Part shown: one piece after another, positions 1 to 11,231 of the stretch
How the letters are laid out: each line of letters opens with the position of its first letter
Numbering within the stretch: position 1 is the first letter of the stretch
NCBI GenBank assembly: GCA_022701365.1
Contig: JAKUHH010000150.1
Coordinates: 806,001-870,000 of the forward strand
DNA length: 64,000 bases
Origin: Mycocentrospora acerina
Taxonomy: Eukaryota > Ascomycota > Dothideomycetes > Pleosporales
Direction of reading: 5' to 3'
Notes under the pieces: model-generated
Databases searched by the model: none
Seen by the model: the letters and a program-made list of their open reading frames with translations, nothing else
What the model was told of the DNA's origin: nothing
Position numbers and translations under genes: made by a program

Positions 1-1834
1 GCAGCCACCCCGGACGCCGCAAACGTTGAGCCACTAAGACAGTCTCTCTTGCCTTACGTACAAGCAACCTTCCCCGGAGTGTCACATGTCGAGCGCCCAG
101 TGAGGCTGTCCATAGTAAGCAAGCCCTGGGAAGCACGATAGCCGGTCTTAGCGAGGCATTGTGAAGTCGGGGACGGAGAGTCCTTCTCATTTGGACGACA
201 GCCACTTGTCGTACCTTGCACACACCGAAAACCCGATGCACAACCCCCTTTTGATAACGGGCAAATGACCGACAGCTATACTGTTCGGGATCGCTACCGC
301 ATGAAAGAAAAAAAAACTCCAACAAACATACTTTCCGTAGTCTGGCAGCAGCACTGCCCAAGACCCAGCGTATCCATTTCGTATCACGTTCTCGCGTGCA
401 ATTGGCTCCGTGTCTGAAGTAGCGGTGCTACCCAAGTCCCCACAGAGGGTCAAGGCCGGCTCGTCAGGGAACAAGCACGGAAATTGATCACTTAGTCCAA
501 ACACGCAATCATCAGAAGATGAACGGCTACTGACCCTGAATTACCGGCGTGGGGTAGGTCCGCTCCCGTTCCGCAACACTCTCTCAATCCATCGCCTCCG
601 CCGAGCGCATCCTCACAATCTCCGTACATCTGCCGTCGCAAGGAAAATAGACTCGACGTGCCCAATCGCTGCATGCACGCGTTCATGTCAAACCATATCC
701 CCCCTCCCCCCAAAAAATGATAGCGCCAGCAAGAGACGCTTGTGTACAGCGCAAATGCGCGCCTAGCAAATTCTTCGTGTTGCCGATAGGCACCAGTCCC
801 TAAGCTCCACGCCCCCAAAAGCGCCACGCGCCGTAGAGGCCACCCCCCAAGAGTAACACTACACACTTGAAGCCCGCAAGCGTAGTAGGTACCTGGCAGA
901 AGATCTGCGACGCACCAGACAAGCACTAAAGAAAAAAAGAGTGTCTTGGTCGCCGCTGTAGATAGTTGTACAACAAAGGGCCATCCGCTCTCTCCGGCGT
1001 CGTCCGCCACTGCTACCTACAATACTACTACGGCAAGGCCGTCCATCAGCATCAGCAGCAGCATCATCATCATCAATGGTCTCTGATTTGTGCAACCACA
1101 AAAAAAAAACAGCCAAGCGCGAGGCAGATCGCGGCATCTCCGAGCAAATGATCGGAGTGCCCTTTACCATCGGCTTTGTGAGCGGCGCAATAGTGGAGGC
1201 TTGTTCCTTGCTCTTTGTTTCCATTTATGTTTTGCAGTCGGAAAAATAGGAGAGTTGGATATCAGTGGGGGGGGAGAGAGAGAGAGAGAGGGCAGAGCAG
1301 TACGCTAAGTGGACGGAAGCAGCGACGGGCAAGGGCTATGGCTATATCGAGTCAAAGCGCGCAGGACATGTGAAATGTCACGGTCGTGTGCGGAGACAAC
1401 AGTGTGAGGAATACGGGTTTGCTATGTCGTGACGGAAGCATGGTTCACATATTGACCAGCGAGTAAACGTATTCGGGGCGTTGGTCTGTTGTAACCGAGT
1501 TGTGTTTTGCAGGGGGAAAGACTCGCGTAGAGTACCCTTGCCATTAGTAGGCTGATTGTGGTGCGCTCGACTCCAAAATACCTCACATCGTCATGGATGA
1601 TTGCACGTGGATGATCAGGTTGAGACTGCGCAGATAGATGTCATGTTCTGCTCTTGCGTAAATTTCGTGACTACATGTACAAACGTGGGTATCGAAGCCC
1701 AAAACAAAAGCGCAATATATACAGACATGCCTGCGTGACCTATGCAATACCACCCAATGCACACCCTGACCTGTCATGCAGGCCAACCAGTCGCTCATTG
1801 GGACCAAGACCTCGTGTGCTCGATCCTGCAAGCA
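1..1834. other. Gene-free left flank
   Basis: I see no supportable gene. Reading frames on both strands are short, lack recognisable motifs and overlap one another. A poly-G run (1267-1274) followed by an AG dinucleotide tract (1275-1290) is the only simple repeat of note. The right end is the 3-prime flank of the convergently reading transcription factor gene that ends at 1835. Confidence 0.6.
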
Positions 1835-4405
1835 TCAGATCACAATATACTCCCCATCGACGCGATCCATGGCTTTCCTCCACCGAAAGGCCTGTTGCAG
1901 TGTACCAAACGGCCCCTGCGCATCTCCCTCTACCCACTCATCATCCTCTCGCCATACTCGCTCCAAAACTTCTAGACCACTGAGGTTGTTGAAAAACCCG
2001 CTCTCACGTTGAATCTCCACGCACCGTTGTCGCACGACAGCGCGATGCTCAGCCTCCACACACTCTGTACCCACTATGAACAGAGGCCAGAGCAGGAATT
2101 TATTGACGCAGCTTGTGACACCAATCTGTGAAATGTGGAAGAGCCCTTGCGCGACCAGGTTCTGGAAGTTGCGTGATCCAGCCGGTACGGTCGGATGTGC
2201 AAGACGCTCAGTGTAAAGAATGGCTGCGTACCGAAAGCTTTCGCTGATGTGTAGTAATGCAGCTTGCGCTGGAGACATGGCAAGCACTGATGATGTTGCG
2301 TCGCATGAGCCGGCAGATACCTCACTGGGTGCGTCAAACTCCCATTGCTGGAGTCGCATGCGGACATCATTCCACTCGGTCCAAAACTCAGAGCGCGGGT
2401 CATCGCGTGCTGAAGTAAAGGGGTTTGGCCGTTCAAAGATTGGGGTTCCCCATCCGTTACCGTCAACTTCACCGTAACTAAAAGAGTAAAAGTCTCTCTG
2501 TTTCTTCGGCCGCGGTGATGATTGAGGAGTGTCATCGTTGTCGCGTACAGGACGATTTTGACTGAGCAGATTCAGTCTTCCCAATCGTGCAATGAGCTTG
2601 AAGAGTCGCCCTTCGCAGCCGGAGTGGTGCTCCATTGCACCCAGGTTTGCATTGAGGTTCATCATATCCAGAGACTCTCCCTGCACCTCAATCTCACGGT
2701 CATTGACAGCAGCAGTCATGACATCAAACCATGTGAAGAAGGTCTCAATCCAACCAACAAAGTCGGATTGCACGGATCTATCCCGAAGGCTTAGAAGCTT
2801 CTGGACGCCCGCAAGTTGAGTCTTGAATTTTGTAAAGCCCGAGTCGCAGACATGGAAGAGACAGAGAATGAGAAGTGTAGCCAGTACAGAATCCTCTTGA
2901 GAGCCGTTGAAGTCTACTAGCTTTCTGTTGAGCAAGGCAATGGATGAAGTCTTGTAGTGCTTCTCTTCACTGGATGGTTCACCGTGCATTTCTCGTAGCT
3001 CTCGAGTAGTCATTTGTGAGTAGGCGTGGTCCGGTATGAGGCGATAATCTAGGGGAGAGCTCAGTCGACGGCCTTCTATGCCACCACGCATTCGCATGTT
3101 ATTCGTTGCTAGGGCCGCGATGGCATTTTGAAGCTCTTCATTCCTCATGGCCAGGTGAATGATGTGCATGCGGTAGGGGTTTGAGTTGTTATCAAAAGCC
3201 ACCAGAACCGGGCATATAAATTTGTCGTAGTAGTCCAGAAGGTATAGCATCCGCGGGGAAAGGGGCGAAGCGATAGAAAGACTCTGAGGAATAGAAGTGG
3301 TGAGCTGGAGAACGTCTAGAGACAGGGGGCCAGAGCCGTAGGAAGACATACCCTCCGAGGGGAGAAAGGAAAAGCCAGGCTGGAAACCGGTAAAACTTGA
3401 ACTCATTTCTCCCTCGACAAAAATATCCGGAAAAGCCGCCGGGCCCATGGTTTGCTGGGCTGAGCTTGCCTCCATGTAATCGTGCACGCTCTGGTCAGAG
3501 CTCACGCTTGAGCTCATGTCGTCTGCCATGGGCAATGAGCGAGGGGCTTCGTGGAAGAAGCTATCCAAAGAACCCATTGGTGGTTGTTCGTAGGAGTTGA
3601 AAGAATAGCGTGGTATCGACGAGTCTGCAAATGGGAACTCATCAACAGGTGTCCCTGGGAAATCGCCGGGGGATGGGAAGTCACTGTCGCTATATGTACC
3701 CAGAGACGCGGTCGAAGCCGACATGCCACCATCCTCGAAAGAAGGGATTTGGAGAGAGGTCTGCAGTCTTTGGAGAGGACCTCTGTGGAGTTGTTGGCGT
3801 CTCATCTTGGAAGCGTAAGGATTCGACAAGTCCATGTGGTCTCCGTATTGCGGCATGGAGAATCCAATTGGGGTCGAGGGCGAGGGAATGGGTATGGGGC
3901 TGGTGGGCCCGAGGTACTGGTATTCTTGTGGGGCGGAATACATGACAGGACTCATGGGGCTTGTAGGGGAGTGGAGACCATAGTCTATGCTCCCACGGGG
4001 GGCGTTGTAGTTTGTGGGTTCTTGTCGAGTGGCCTTGTTTGAGGTGGCGGCACTCGCAGTCACTGTCGACGACTGGGGTTTTGACTCTTGTACTGCTGCT
4101 TGGGGCTGTGATTTTGCAATGGGCAATGACATGCCTCGTAGTTTCCCACGGCTAGCAACTCCAACTCCCCAGGTCAAGGTGGTACGGTATCCCGAGCATT
4201 CTTTGCCGATTTCGATGCACTGTCCACAGTAGGGTCGTTTCCGATCGCACTTGACTGAACGTTTCCTGCATGCAAAGCAGTCCTCTGTGGCTCCGGTGGC
4301 GGGTGCCCTTCTTCTTCGCTTCCTGGGAGCGGCAGCTGCGTTGTTGGCTGTGCTTTCAATCTTCTGTGCCTCGACGGGCTGGGTTGTCGTCGTGGAGGCG
4401 GCCAT
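1835..4405 (-). CDS. Zn2Cys6 fungal transcription factor
   Basis: Intronless frame of 856 aa encoding a probable nuclear DNA-binding regulator. Residues 43-70 hold a complete binuclear zinc cluster, C-x2-C-x6-C-x6-C-x2-C-x6-C, preceded by a basic stretch (about 28-33, KRRRR) that could serve as nuclear localisation signal. The segment directly after the cluster (LTWGVGVASRGKLRG) is characteristic of one subgroup of fungal C6 proteins. Residues about 90-380 are Ser/Pro/Gln-rich and low in complexity, and the C-terminal half (about 390-856) resembles the helical fungal-specific regulatory domain, probably the Fungal_trans_2 type. The start is the first Met before the cluster and gives a usual family length. 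Targets cannot be named from sequence. The nearest gene on its 5-prime side is more than 3 kb away, which leaves room for a long regulatory region or leader. Confidence 0.9.
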   Translation of the reverse strand: MAASTTTTQPVEAQKIESTANNAAAAPRKRRRRAPATGATEDCFACRKRSVKCDRKRPYCGQCIEIGKECSGYRTTLTWGVGVASRGKLRGMSLPIAKSQPQAAVQESKPQSSTVTASAATSNKATRQEPTNYNAPRGSIDYGLHSPTSPMSPVMYSAPQEYQYLGPTSPIPIPSPSTPIGFSMPQYGDHMDLSNPYASKMRRQQLHRGPLQRLQTSLQIPSFEDGGMSASTASLGTYSDSDFPSPGDFPGTPVDEFPFADSSIPRYSFNSYEQPPMGSLDSFFHEAPRSLPMADDMSSSVSSDQSVHDYMEASSAQQTMGPAAFPDIFVEGEMSSSFTGFQPGFSFLPSEGMSSYGSGPLSLDVLQLTTSIPQSLSIASPLSPRMLYLLDYYDKFICPVLVAFDNNSNPYRMHIIHLAMRNEELQNAIAALATNNMRMRGGIEGRRLSSPLDYRLIPDHAYSQMTTRELREMHGEPSSEEKHYKTSSIALLNRKLVDFNGSQEDSVLATLLILCLFHVCDSGFTKFKTQLAGVQKLLSLRDRSVQSDFVGWIETFFTWFDVMTAAVNDREIEVQGESLDMMNLNANLGAMEHHSGCEGRLFKLIARLGRLNLLSQNRPVRDNDDTPQSSPRPKKQRDFYSFSYGEVDGNGWGTPIFERPNPFTSARDDPRSEFWTEWNDVRMRLQQWEFDAPSEVSAGSCDATSSVLAMSPAQAALLHISESFRYAAILYTERLAHPTVPAGSRNFQNLVAQGLFHISQIGVTSCVNKFLLWPLFIVGTECVEAEHRAVVRQRCVEIQRESGFFNNLSGLEVLERVWREDDEWVEGDAQGPFGTLQQAFRWRKAMDRVDGEYIVI

Positions 4406-7400
4406 GGTGAGGTGTGTGGGTAAGGTAGTGGGCAGAGTAAGGTGTAGTGTGTAGCATGTGCCAACGGGAGGTTGTGGGCGTGGAATGGGTAAAGGTATTG
4501 GACAAGTTGACGAGGGGGGTTCTCAATGGAGCATAGAAGGTGCGTCACGGTAGGTATTATTTAGTTGTGGGACGATGGGAGTAGGAGTGAGAAAGCTTGG
4601 TCCTGGTCTGATAAGCTCACAGCCTAGTCGGCAGGGTTGCGGCTGCCAAGGAGGCAGGATTCCAAAAGACGGCAGCAGAGTGGACGCTAGGATATGAAGA
4701 GAAGAGGAGGTCATCTCGAGATGTGCGCGCAGGTTGACGCCTGCAGCGAGTAGGCCTGGTGCCCGCATGTTCTTGCCGCTGCAAGGCTCTGGTCAGTGGC
4801 AACCCCTGCCGCACCCCACACGCAGACGGCGAATTGGAGGCCGAGGGAGGGTCGAGTTCGGGTTACATCGTGAGCGTTGGCCGCACCCTGGCGACGCTTG
4901 GACGGCAGCGCAGATACAAGAGGGTTGTGTGCAGGACGGAGAAGGCTGGACGCCACGGAGCATGTACCAATCGATACTCGTTGTGAGTACGATCTGCTAC
5001 CGGGCGCTAGCCTCGGAGCAGCGACCACGGCCAGCCACTGAGCGGGCGTGTCTCACGTCGTCCGGGGTGGCAGCAGGCAGGGTTTGCTCGGCTGACAGGC
5101 TGCTGCAGAACCGCTTCCGCCATGGCTGATAGCGTCAGGTCCAGCATGCGCTGACCGACGAATCGCCCGCAGGCGGAGCCGACCGGCCAGCAGCCAGCGC
5201 CGTTAAGAAGCTGCATCGAACCTGTGTAGAAGATAGCAGCGCGTATTGCTGCTGGCTGCTGCTGGGGGAGTGCGCCCCCCCGCTGCGAGGCATGCGCCAC
5301 GGCAGCCTGCGGACGAGCAGCCCGCTGACGTCGACGGCGCGCTGCCGTCGAGCGCAACCCTCGCCGCCAGAGCAGCGCTGGCGGGAGGATGCGGGAGTTG
5401 GCATGTCGTCAGCGCGCTGCCTCTGCGCACGCGAACACTTGCTCGAGCCGGGCGAGGTGAGGCAGCTGCAATCACCGGCGACGACATCGAGGGGCCGCGG
5501 GAGCATGCGCGAATGATGCAAATCGATGCACGCACGCACGCACGCGCCAGCACGCGGGCCTTCCTTGTCCGTCAGTCCGGGCTGCTGTGCTGTGCTGCTG
5601 TGCTGTCGCTGCTCCACAGAGCCTCTTGGCAAACCGCTCTCGTGGAAACGTGATAGCATTGCGGGCCTGACGGGACCAAGAGATATGACCACGCCCGCGA
5701 CCACCGCGACCACCGCGACCCCCACGGCCCTCAATGGCCACCGTCGCAGCGGAGGGCGCGACGCTGGCCTCGCTCATCAAACGTTTCTTTTTTGGTTGCG
5801 CTGCTGCTCTCCACGGATCCGCCCTGACTTGTGCAAACCGTTTGCGCCTCGCCTAGGCCTAGTGCGGCGATCCAGCTTCTCGCAGCCAATGCCTGCCGTC
5901 AGCAGAGGGTGGGCGCCGCGAAGATCTCATTTCGTCGCACAGCCAGCTGATTTCGTGCATTACTGGCGCTGTCCTGTCTTGTCCTGTCCTGTCCTGTCCT
6001 GTCCTGTCCTGCCCTATCCTATCCCGTGCTGTGCTATGCTGTGCTGTGCTATGCCCTCCTGCCCTGCCCTGTCCTGGCCTGTCCTAACCTGCCCTATCCT
6101 GTCCTGGCTACCCTTTCCCAGGAACCAGCGCGGAGATAACTTTGCCTGCCCTCGCTGCCAGACCATGCCACCTGCTTGCTTGCTTTTGTACGACTGCTTC
6201 TCAATCATTGGCGCTTTGCCGGAAGCCAGGTATTCGTGCCCCTCCGGCTTGCCTGACACGTGAAATACACAGCCGGCGACAGGCACTACTTGGGCCCTCT
6301 CGTCTGCGCTCCACCACTCAGCAGTTTGTCTCATGTAACATCACACTCCAGCGCCCCTCAGCAGATGCATCGTCGTCTGCTAAACAGGGTTTCTCTTCCC
6401 CTGTGCTCGTGCTAGCCCTCGACGCGAGACATCTCACGCGCGGGGTAGAAAGTATGGGGTCTGGGGAAATGGATGCATCGTGTTGCCCAGTTGCACAATT
6501 CCAATTTTCGTCTTTTGCCTCAACTTCTGCCCCGGCACTGTGTGCCGAGCTGAGCGGAATGCCGACTTTGCAAGGCTTGGCACCGCTCCAGAGCCTCACG
6601 GGCACATGTCGGCACGAATGGCGCAAGACAAGGCTGATGATTTCGGACAGGGTACGGCTGCCTTTCTCCGTCTCGGACATGTCCCCTCCAAGATGCGCTT
6701 TTGTTGACGACAAGCTCGTCGAAACCCAGATGCTCTCCACTGTTTTCGATTACTGCATCTGCCCGACATGCTCGACTCGTGCGCTTTGCAATTGCAGCGG
6801 AGATTCGGCTCAACGTGCCCGTTCGAGAGATAACATCATCCCGCCGAATATTCCAGACTTTTGGATCTCCCCGAAACTGCCCTTGCGCTACAAATTTTCA
6901 ACGCCATTTGCATCTCGCCGAAGTAAATCTTCCGTTGCAATTTTGGCGACATTCAATCTTGTCTCACGGTGATATGTCTTTGCAGAACGCCCGTCTTGAG
7001 TGATTCTGAAGCAGCCGAGGTTGGCTACATAGGGATGCGCTCCCGGCCGTGTGCAGACTAGGTGTCTGTTGATCCTTTCCAGGCAATGAGTCGCGGAAGT
7101 AGAGGTAGAACCGACATCTCTCGTCTCGCGTTGAGTGGAAACTAAGGTTGCTATTTTTGAGCTTTCTATTGCTCTAAGCTTTAGTGCATCATTGCAAGTA
7201 ATCCTGCTACTTAGCGGCGGAATAGTCAGCGAGCGAAGCGCATCTGAATGCGTTGCATCCTGACGAAAAAGCGGTCTGCATGCTGCTTGGTTCGCTCGCA
7301 AACGCAAAACTGTACGACCTGTACTAAGCTCACTCGTATCATCCCTTTCACCCGGAGGAAGTTCCCGGAGGAAATTCCCGGCGAGTCTGAATTGTATTGA

Positions 7401-7811
7401 TAGAACCCTTATCTCCAACTAGGAGTCGATGATACTTTATCATCCCGGCTCGATGGCCTTAACAGAAGAGTTTTTGCCCATGTTTGTTGCTTCATCCTGG
7501 TTGAGACCAACTTTGTGATGATACTCCTTTGTAAGCACCTCTCCTGGTACGATACGGAACACCAGTCGGCCCGTCGAAATATGACAGACTCGATCCCTCA
7601 AAAACTTGACGTGGTGAGTTGATCAATGTCAACATGATTCTGAATGCGAGTATGAACCAAAATCAGGGTCCAAGCTTGGTCCGAGGCTTCGGGACGTTGC
7701 CGGTGGTGAACTGGTGAACCCCACAAACAGCCGCGGAGAGCTCTCACCACCGCATCATAACATCCTCGCGTTTCCGCCTCATACGCCCAGTGTCTTCCTA
7801 CAGTTGCCGCA
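4406..7811. other. 3.4-kb gene-free region between divergent genes
   Basis: This separates the start of the Zn2Cys6 factor (minus) from HMG-CoA lyase (plus). The part around 4.7-5.9 kb looks GC-rich, with many short overlapping frames on both strands and no convincing protein. A degenerate pyrimidine pentamer tract lies at 5971-6110. From about 6.1 to 7.5 kb there are further open frames without domains, low-complexity order or codon bias that would support coding. It may contain distal promoter elements or an untranslated leader for the transcription factor. Confidence 0.5.
5971..6110. repeat. Degenerate TCCTG pentanucleotide tract
   Basis: Imperfect repeats of GTCCT, drifting into GTGCT/ATGCT and CCCTG variants over about 140 bp. 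The plus strand is almost purine-free except for G. The many substitutions indicate an old, decayed microsatellite, unlike the perfect GCTGT array at 47521. Confidence 0.85.
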
Positions 7812-9016
7812 ATGTCTTCCAAGTTCACCTGCCTACGGTCAATACGCCTCGCTGCGCGCCATCCGTGCCGTGCCAGAACCTTTGCGACTGCCGCATCTAC
7901 CCGTGACTTTGTGCGCCTGGTCGAGGTTGGACCAAGAGATGGACTGCAAAATGAGAAGCAGACAATATCGCTCGCGACAAAGATTGAATTGGTAGAGAGG
8001 CTGGCACAGACCGGGCTGAGGACAATTGAAGCAGGCTCCTTTGTCTCGCCAAAATGGACTCCACAGGTCAGCTGAAAGACTCCAGTCTGATAGACAGACG
8101 AGGTTGACGCAGCACGTAGATGGCAAACTCGCTGGAAATACTCGAGCACGTCCTGCACAAAACACCGCAATCACCGCACCCCATCACCTACCAATGGCTC
8201 CTCCCAAACGTCAAAGGCATGGACAATTTCCTCTCAGCATGGCAGTCCAAGTCGTCCTCTGGAACAGTCGGTGGTGCAGCGTCGAACACATCCTCCCAAG
8301 ACCCCAATGCCACGCCCTCGGCATCTTCTGGTGCTGAAGCCGTGGGCAAAGAGCGAGCCGGCCCTCCACATGAACTTTCCATCTTCACCGCAGCAACCGA
8401 GTCATTCACGCAAAAGAATACAAATTGTTCGATCGCGGAGTCGCTCAAACACTTCGAGCCAATAATGTCCAAGGCAAAGGAAGTGGGCCTCAATGTACGA
8501 GCGTACATCTCAGTTGCATTGGGATGTCCGTTCGAGGGACCCAACGTCGACCCGCACAAGGTCGCAGAGCTAGCTGTTAGCTTGCTGGAGATGGGAGCGA
8601 GCGAAATTTCGGTAGCGGACACAACTGGTATGGGTACTGCACCAAAGACAGCAGAGCTTCTGAAGACCCTCAGCGCCGCAGGAGTCGACAAAAGTGATCT
8701 GGCTCTGCACTTCCACGACACGTATGGTCAGGCTCTGGTGAACTCGGTTGTTGCTCTCGAGCATGGGATCCGCACATTTGATTCAGCAGTGAGTGGTCTG
8801 GGAGGCTGCCCTTACAGCCCAGGCGCAACAGGCAATGTTGCAACTGAAGACATGGTACATCTCATTCATAGTTTGGGCTTGTCAACTGGTGTGGACATTG
8901 AAAAGCTCTCGGAGGTTGGCGATTGGATCTCAAATGAGTTGAACAGGGTGAGCTCGAGCAGTGCGGGCAAGGCAACCATGTCCCAGCTTCGAAGGGCTCG
9001 GAAGGCAAAGTTGTGA
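7812..9016 (+). CDS. Hydroxymethylglutaryl-CoA lyase, mitochondrial
   Basis: Exons 7812-8066 and 8120-9016 (53-nt intron, phase 0) give 383 aa. The enzyme cleaves HMG-CoA to acetoacetate and acetyl-CoA, the last step of leucine degradation and ketogenesis. The Arg/Ser/Ala-rich N-terminus (about 1-30) looks like a mitochondrial presequence. The catalytic RDGLQNE motif follows at about residue 42, and the family signature with the loop cysteine (GLGGCPYSP then GNVATED) lies near residues 316-333. The intron is placed so that FVSPKWTPQ joins MANS, as in homologues. A Ser/Gly/Ala-rich segment of roughly 40 residues (about 128-166) between LLPNVKG and the IFTAATES strand is longer than in typical bacterial or animal enzymes. 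The C-terminus has no obvious SKL-type peroxisomal signal. Confidence 0.93.
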
Positions 9017-11231
9017 GCAAATTGTCAGGTAGCTTTATGAGTAATGACTGTGCCCGCTCTATTTTCAAAAAAAACTTTGTAGCAATTTTCAAATAACAAT
9101 CCCAGTCTTTAAGATGATATGAGCTAGCGTGACTTCTGTATCATACACTCACTCGCTCACTCACTCACTTACTCTGAAGCTTTCCCCCGATTTCATCACG
9201 CGGTATATAACGCGCTTCAATTCCACCCCAGCTTCATCCTACACCTCTGGTACATCACCATCACAAATATCTATGATAGATACTTTTAAGACGACCTTGA
9301 AGCATGATACGGCCTCTTAGAACTCACAGTCACTCAAGTTGTGCACACAGAATCACCCTCATGCAGGACCCATCAAGTTCACATAGGTACAACCTTGCCA
9401 AAACTGATAGTGAAGGTACTGCTCAAGATTGCAAATAGTGATAAGAAGATGTGGGGAAAGCTGGTTCTTCTCAAACATTTACACTATTTGCTACGAGGCA
9501 AGCATCAGGCTTACGAACCTTGGTTTACTTACCATCACATCGCCAAATCCAGGTGTTCATACTCACAAGCTGTATCATCTCAGGAACAAGATCCCACAAT
9601 GATAAGTATTATCCACATGCTGAAAGGCTCTCGAGCTCAGCAACAGCAGCCTTTATTACTACTGACACTACCTTTTACACTCAACATCACAACACCATTG
9701 CCTACCCGATTACATTCGCTCCAAAGAATGCACTGGGATATTGATCTTCCCGTCCAAGAAGATATTCTTTCAAAACGTATCATGTACAGTAAAAGATCGT
9801 TCTAACTGTGATGGCTTCTTATCTCATGTTCACCTTAATTATTAGTTACATCTTATCGAAACCGTATAAATCTGATCGATCGTAGTATCTCTCTCTCTTC
9901 ACCACCTAGATACCAGATTCTTCAAGCAACCAGCAAAAAGCGTTACACCAATAACACCAAAGTATATCCGACTAACCCAACGGATCGACGCACCTCAAGT
10001 ACCCAACAGTGTTTTTTTGCGACCAAGTATGAAGACTTTGAGGTTTCTTGAGCTGGAGAAGGTCCGCTCCACTTGGGTAGAAGACAGATGAGCGATTTTT
10101 TTTAGTCGGCGGTGAATTAAATTGCAGTTAGGTTGATGAGTACCGGAAGCTTTGTACTTAAGAGGCAGTTTTTTTTTTTAAAAAATTTACCAAGATGAAC
10201 AGGTAGTATCTTGTCCCTGCTGTTAAGATCGGAGAGAAGTATACAATGAGTAGGTGATGGATGCCACAGATGAAGATCAGATCACTTCAAGTGCCACCAC
10301 ATTTCAAAAAAACAAACAATCTTGGGAGAAAGTCAAAGCACTAGCGGAATAGAATCAACGAGGTATTAGGGAGGTGACGTTACGAACACTCGATGATATA
10401 AAAGTAAGGTCATGAGTCTCCAACGACTTTCTACTTCCTACCCACAAGAAGCACTGTCTCGCACCTCACCCATTTGTTTTTCTTCTTCCAAACAGAAGCT
10501 TAATCAACGTCTCATTTTCAACACACCATCATATTCAAAAAAAAAGCAAAATCTTCTCACTGGTAGTAGCACAATCTCTCTTTCGCCCAGTGCGGTCTCT
10601 TCTAGATGGACGCGTGGGCTCTTAAAACATATTTTACATCTCACTGGACTGTAGTAGCTCCCGCAGTGTCGATATAGTAGCAAAAGTCGCCCTATAATCT
10701 CATGCGTAGTTCTTCCTACGCTCGACACCTAGCGATTGTAGAATCTGTTGATTAGACACTAGCGGCGATGACTACTAGGGAAGAACTATGCATGAGGTTA
10801 CAGGGCTACAGGCGGAAGCATCTATCTATGAATACCCACACGTCTTCACAAACTAGCAAATCGCCATCTGCATTGGCTCCTCAGTTCCACACTCCCATAC
10901 CTATACTTTGAGATCAAGCGATGGATTATTAGGGGTTGATGTGGTTCTTGGCCGTGTAGATGAGGATACCGGGTGATGCGGAAAGACACGAGCTGATTAG
11001 AAAGGAACTGAGCAAATTTTGTGCGAGTCAATGAAGGAAGTGTGTAGAGTACAAAAGAGTGACATCAGAGAGAGAGGGGGGGGAATGAACAAGAGAGATG
11101 ATCAGAACAATTATATTTCATTTCATTTCATTTCATTTCATTTGTACGGGCCTTTTTGGCTCTCCGTACCGCTCATGTGGTTTAAAAAACAACAAATAGT
11201 GCCAAAGAAAACTCGCTAAATCATCAAATGC
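9017..11231. other. Intergenic region, no gene seen
   Basis: This 2.2-kb region lies between two convergent genes (HMG-CoA lyase plus, myo-inositol oxygenase minus). It is rather AT-rich with several short poly-A/T runs and a pentameric ATTTC tract (11115-11143). Frames at 9129-9805 lack motifs and I do not accept them as genes. Confidence 0.6.
11115..11143. repeat. ATTTC microsatellite
   Basis: Between five and six perfect copies of the pentamer ATTTC, in the 3-prime flank of the myo-inositol oxygenase gene. Confidence 0.9.

Noticed and set aside
6142..6972. Open frame of 276 codons on the plus strand upstream of HMG-CoA lyase
   Set aside because: No domain, no signal or family-like order, overlapped by equally long frames on the other strand; composition looks like non-coding GC-rich DNA.
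6888..7418. Minus-strand frame of 176 codons
   Set aside because: No recognisable motif and no splice or start context that would support it.
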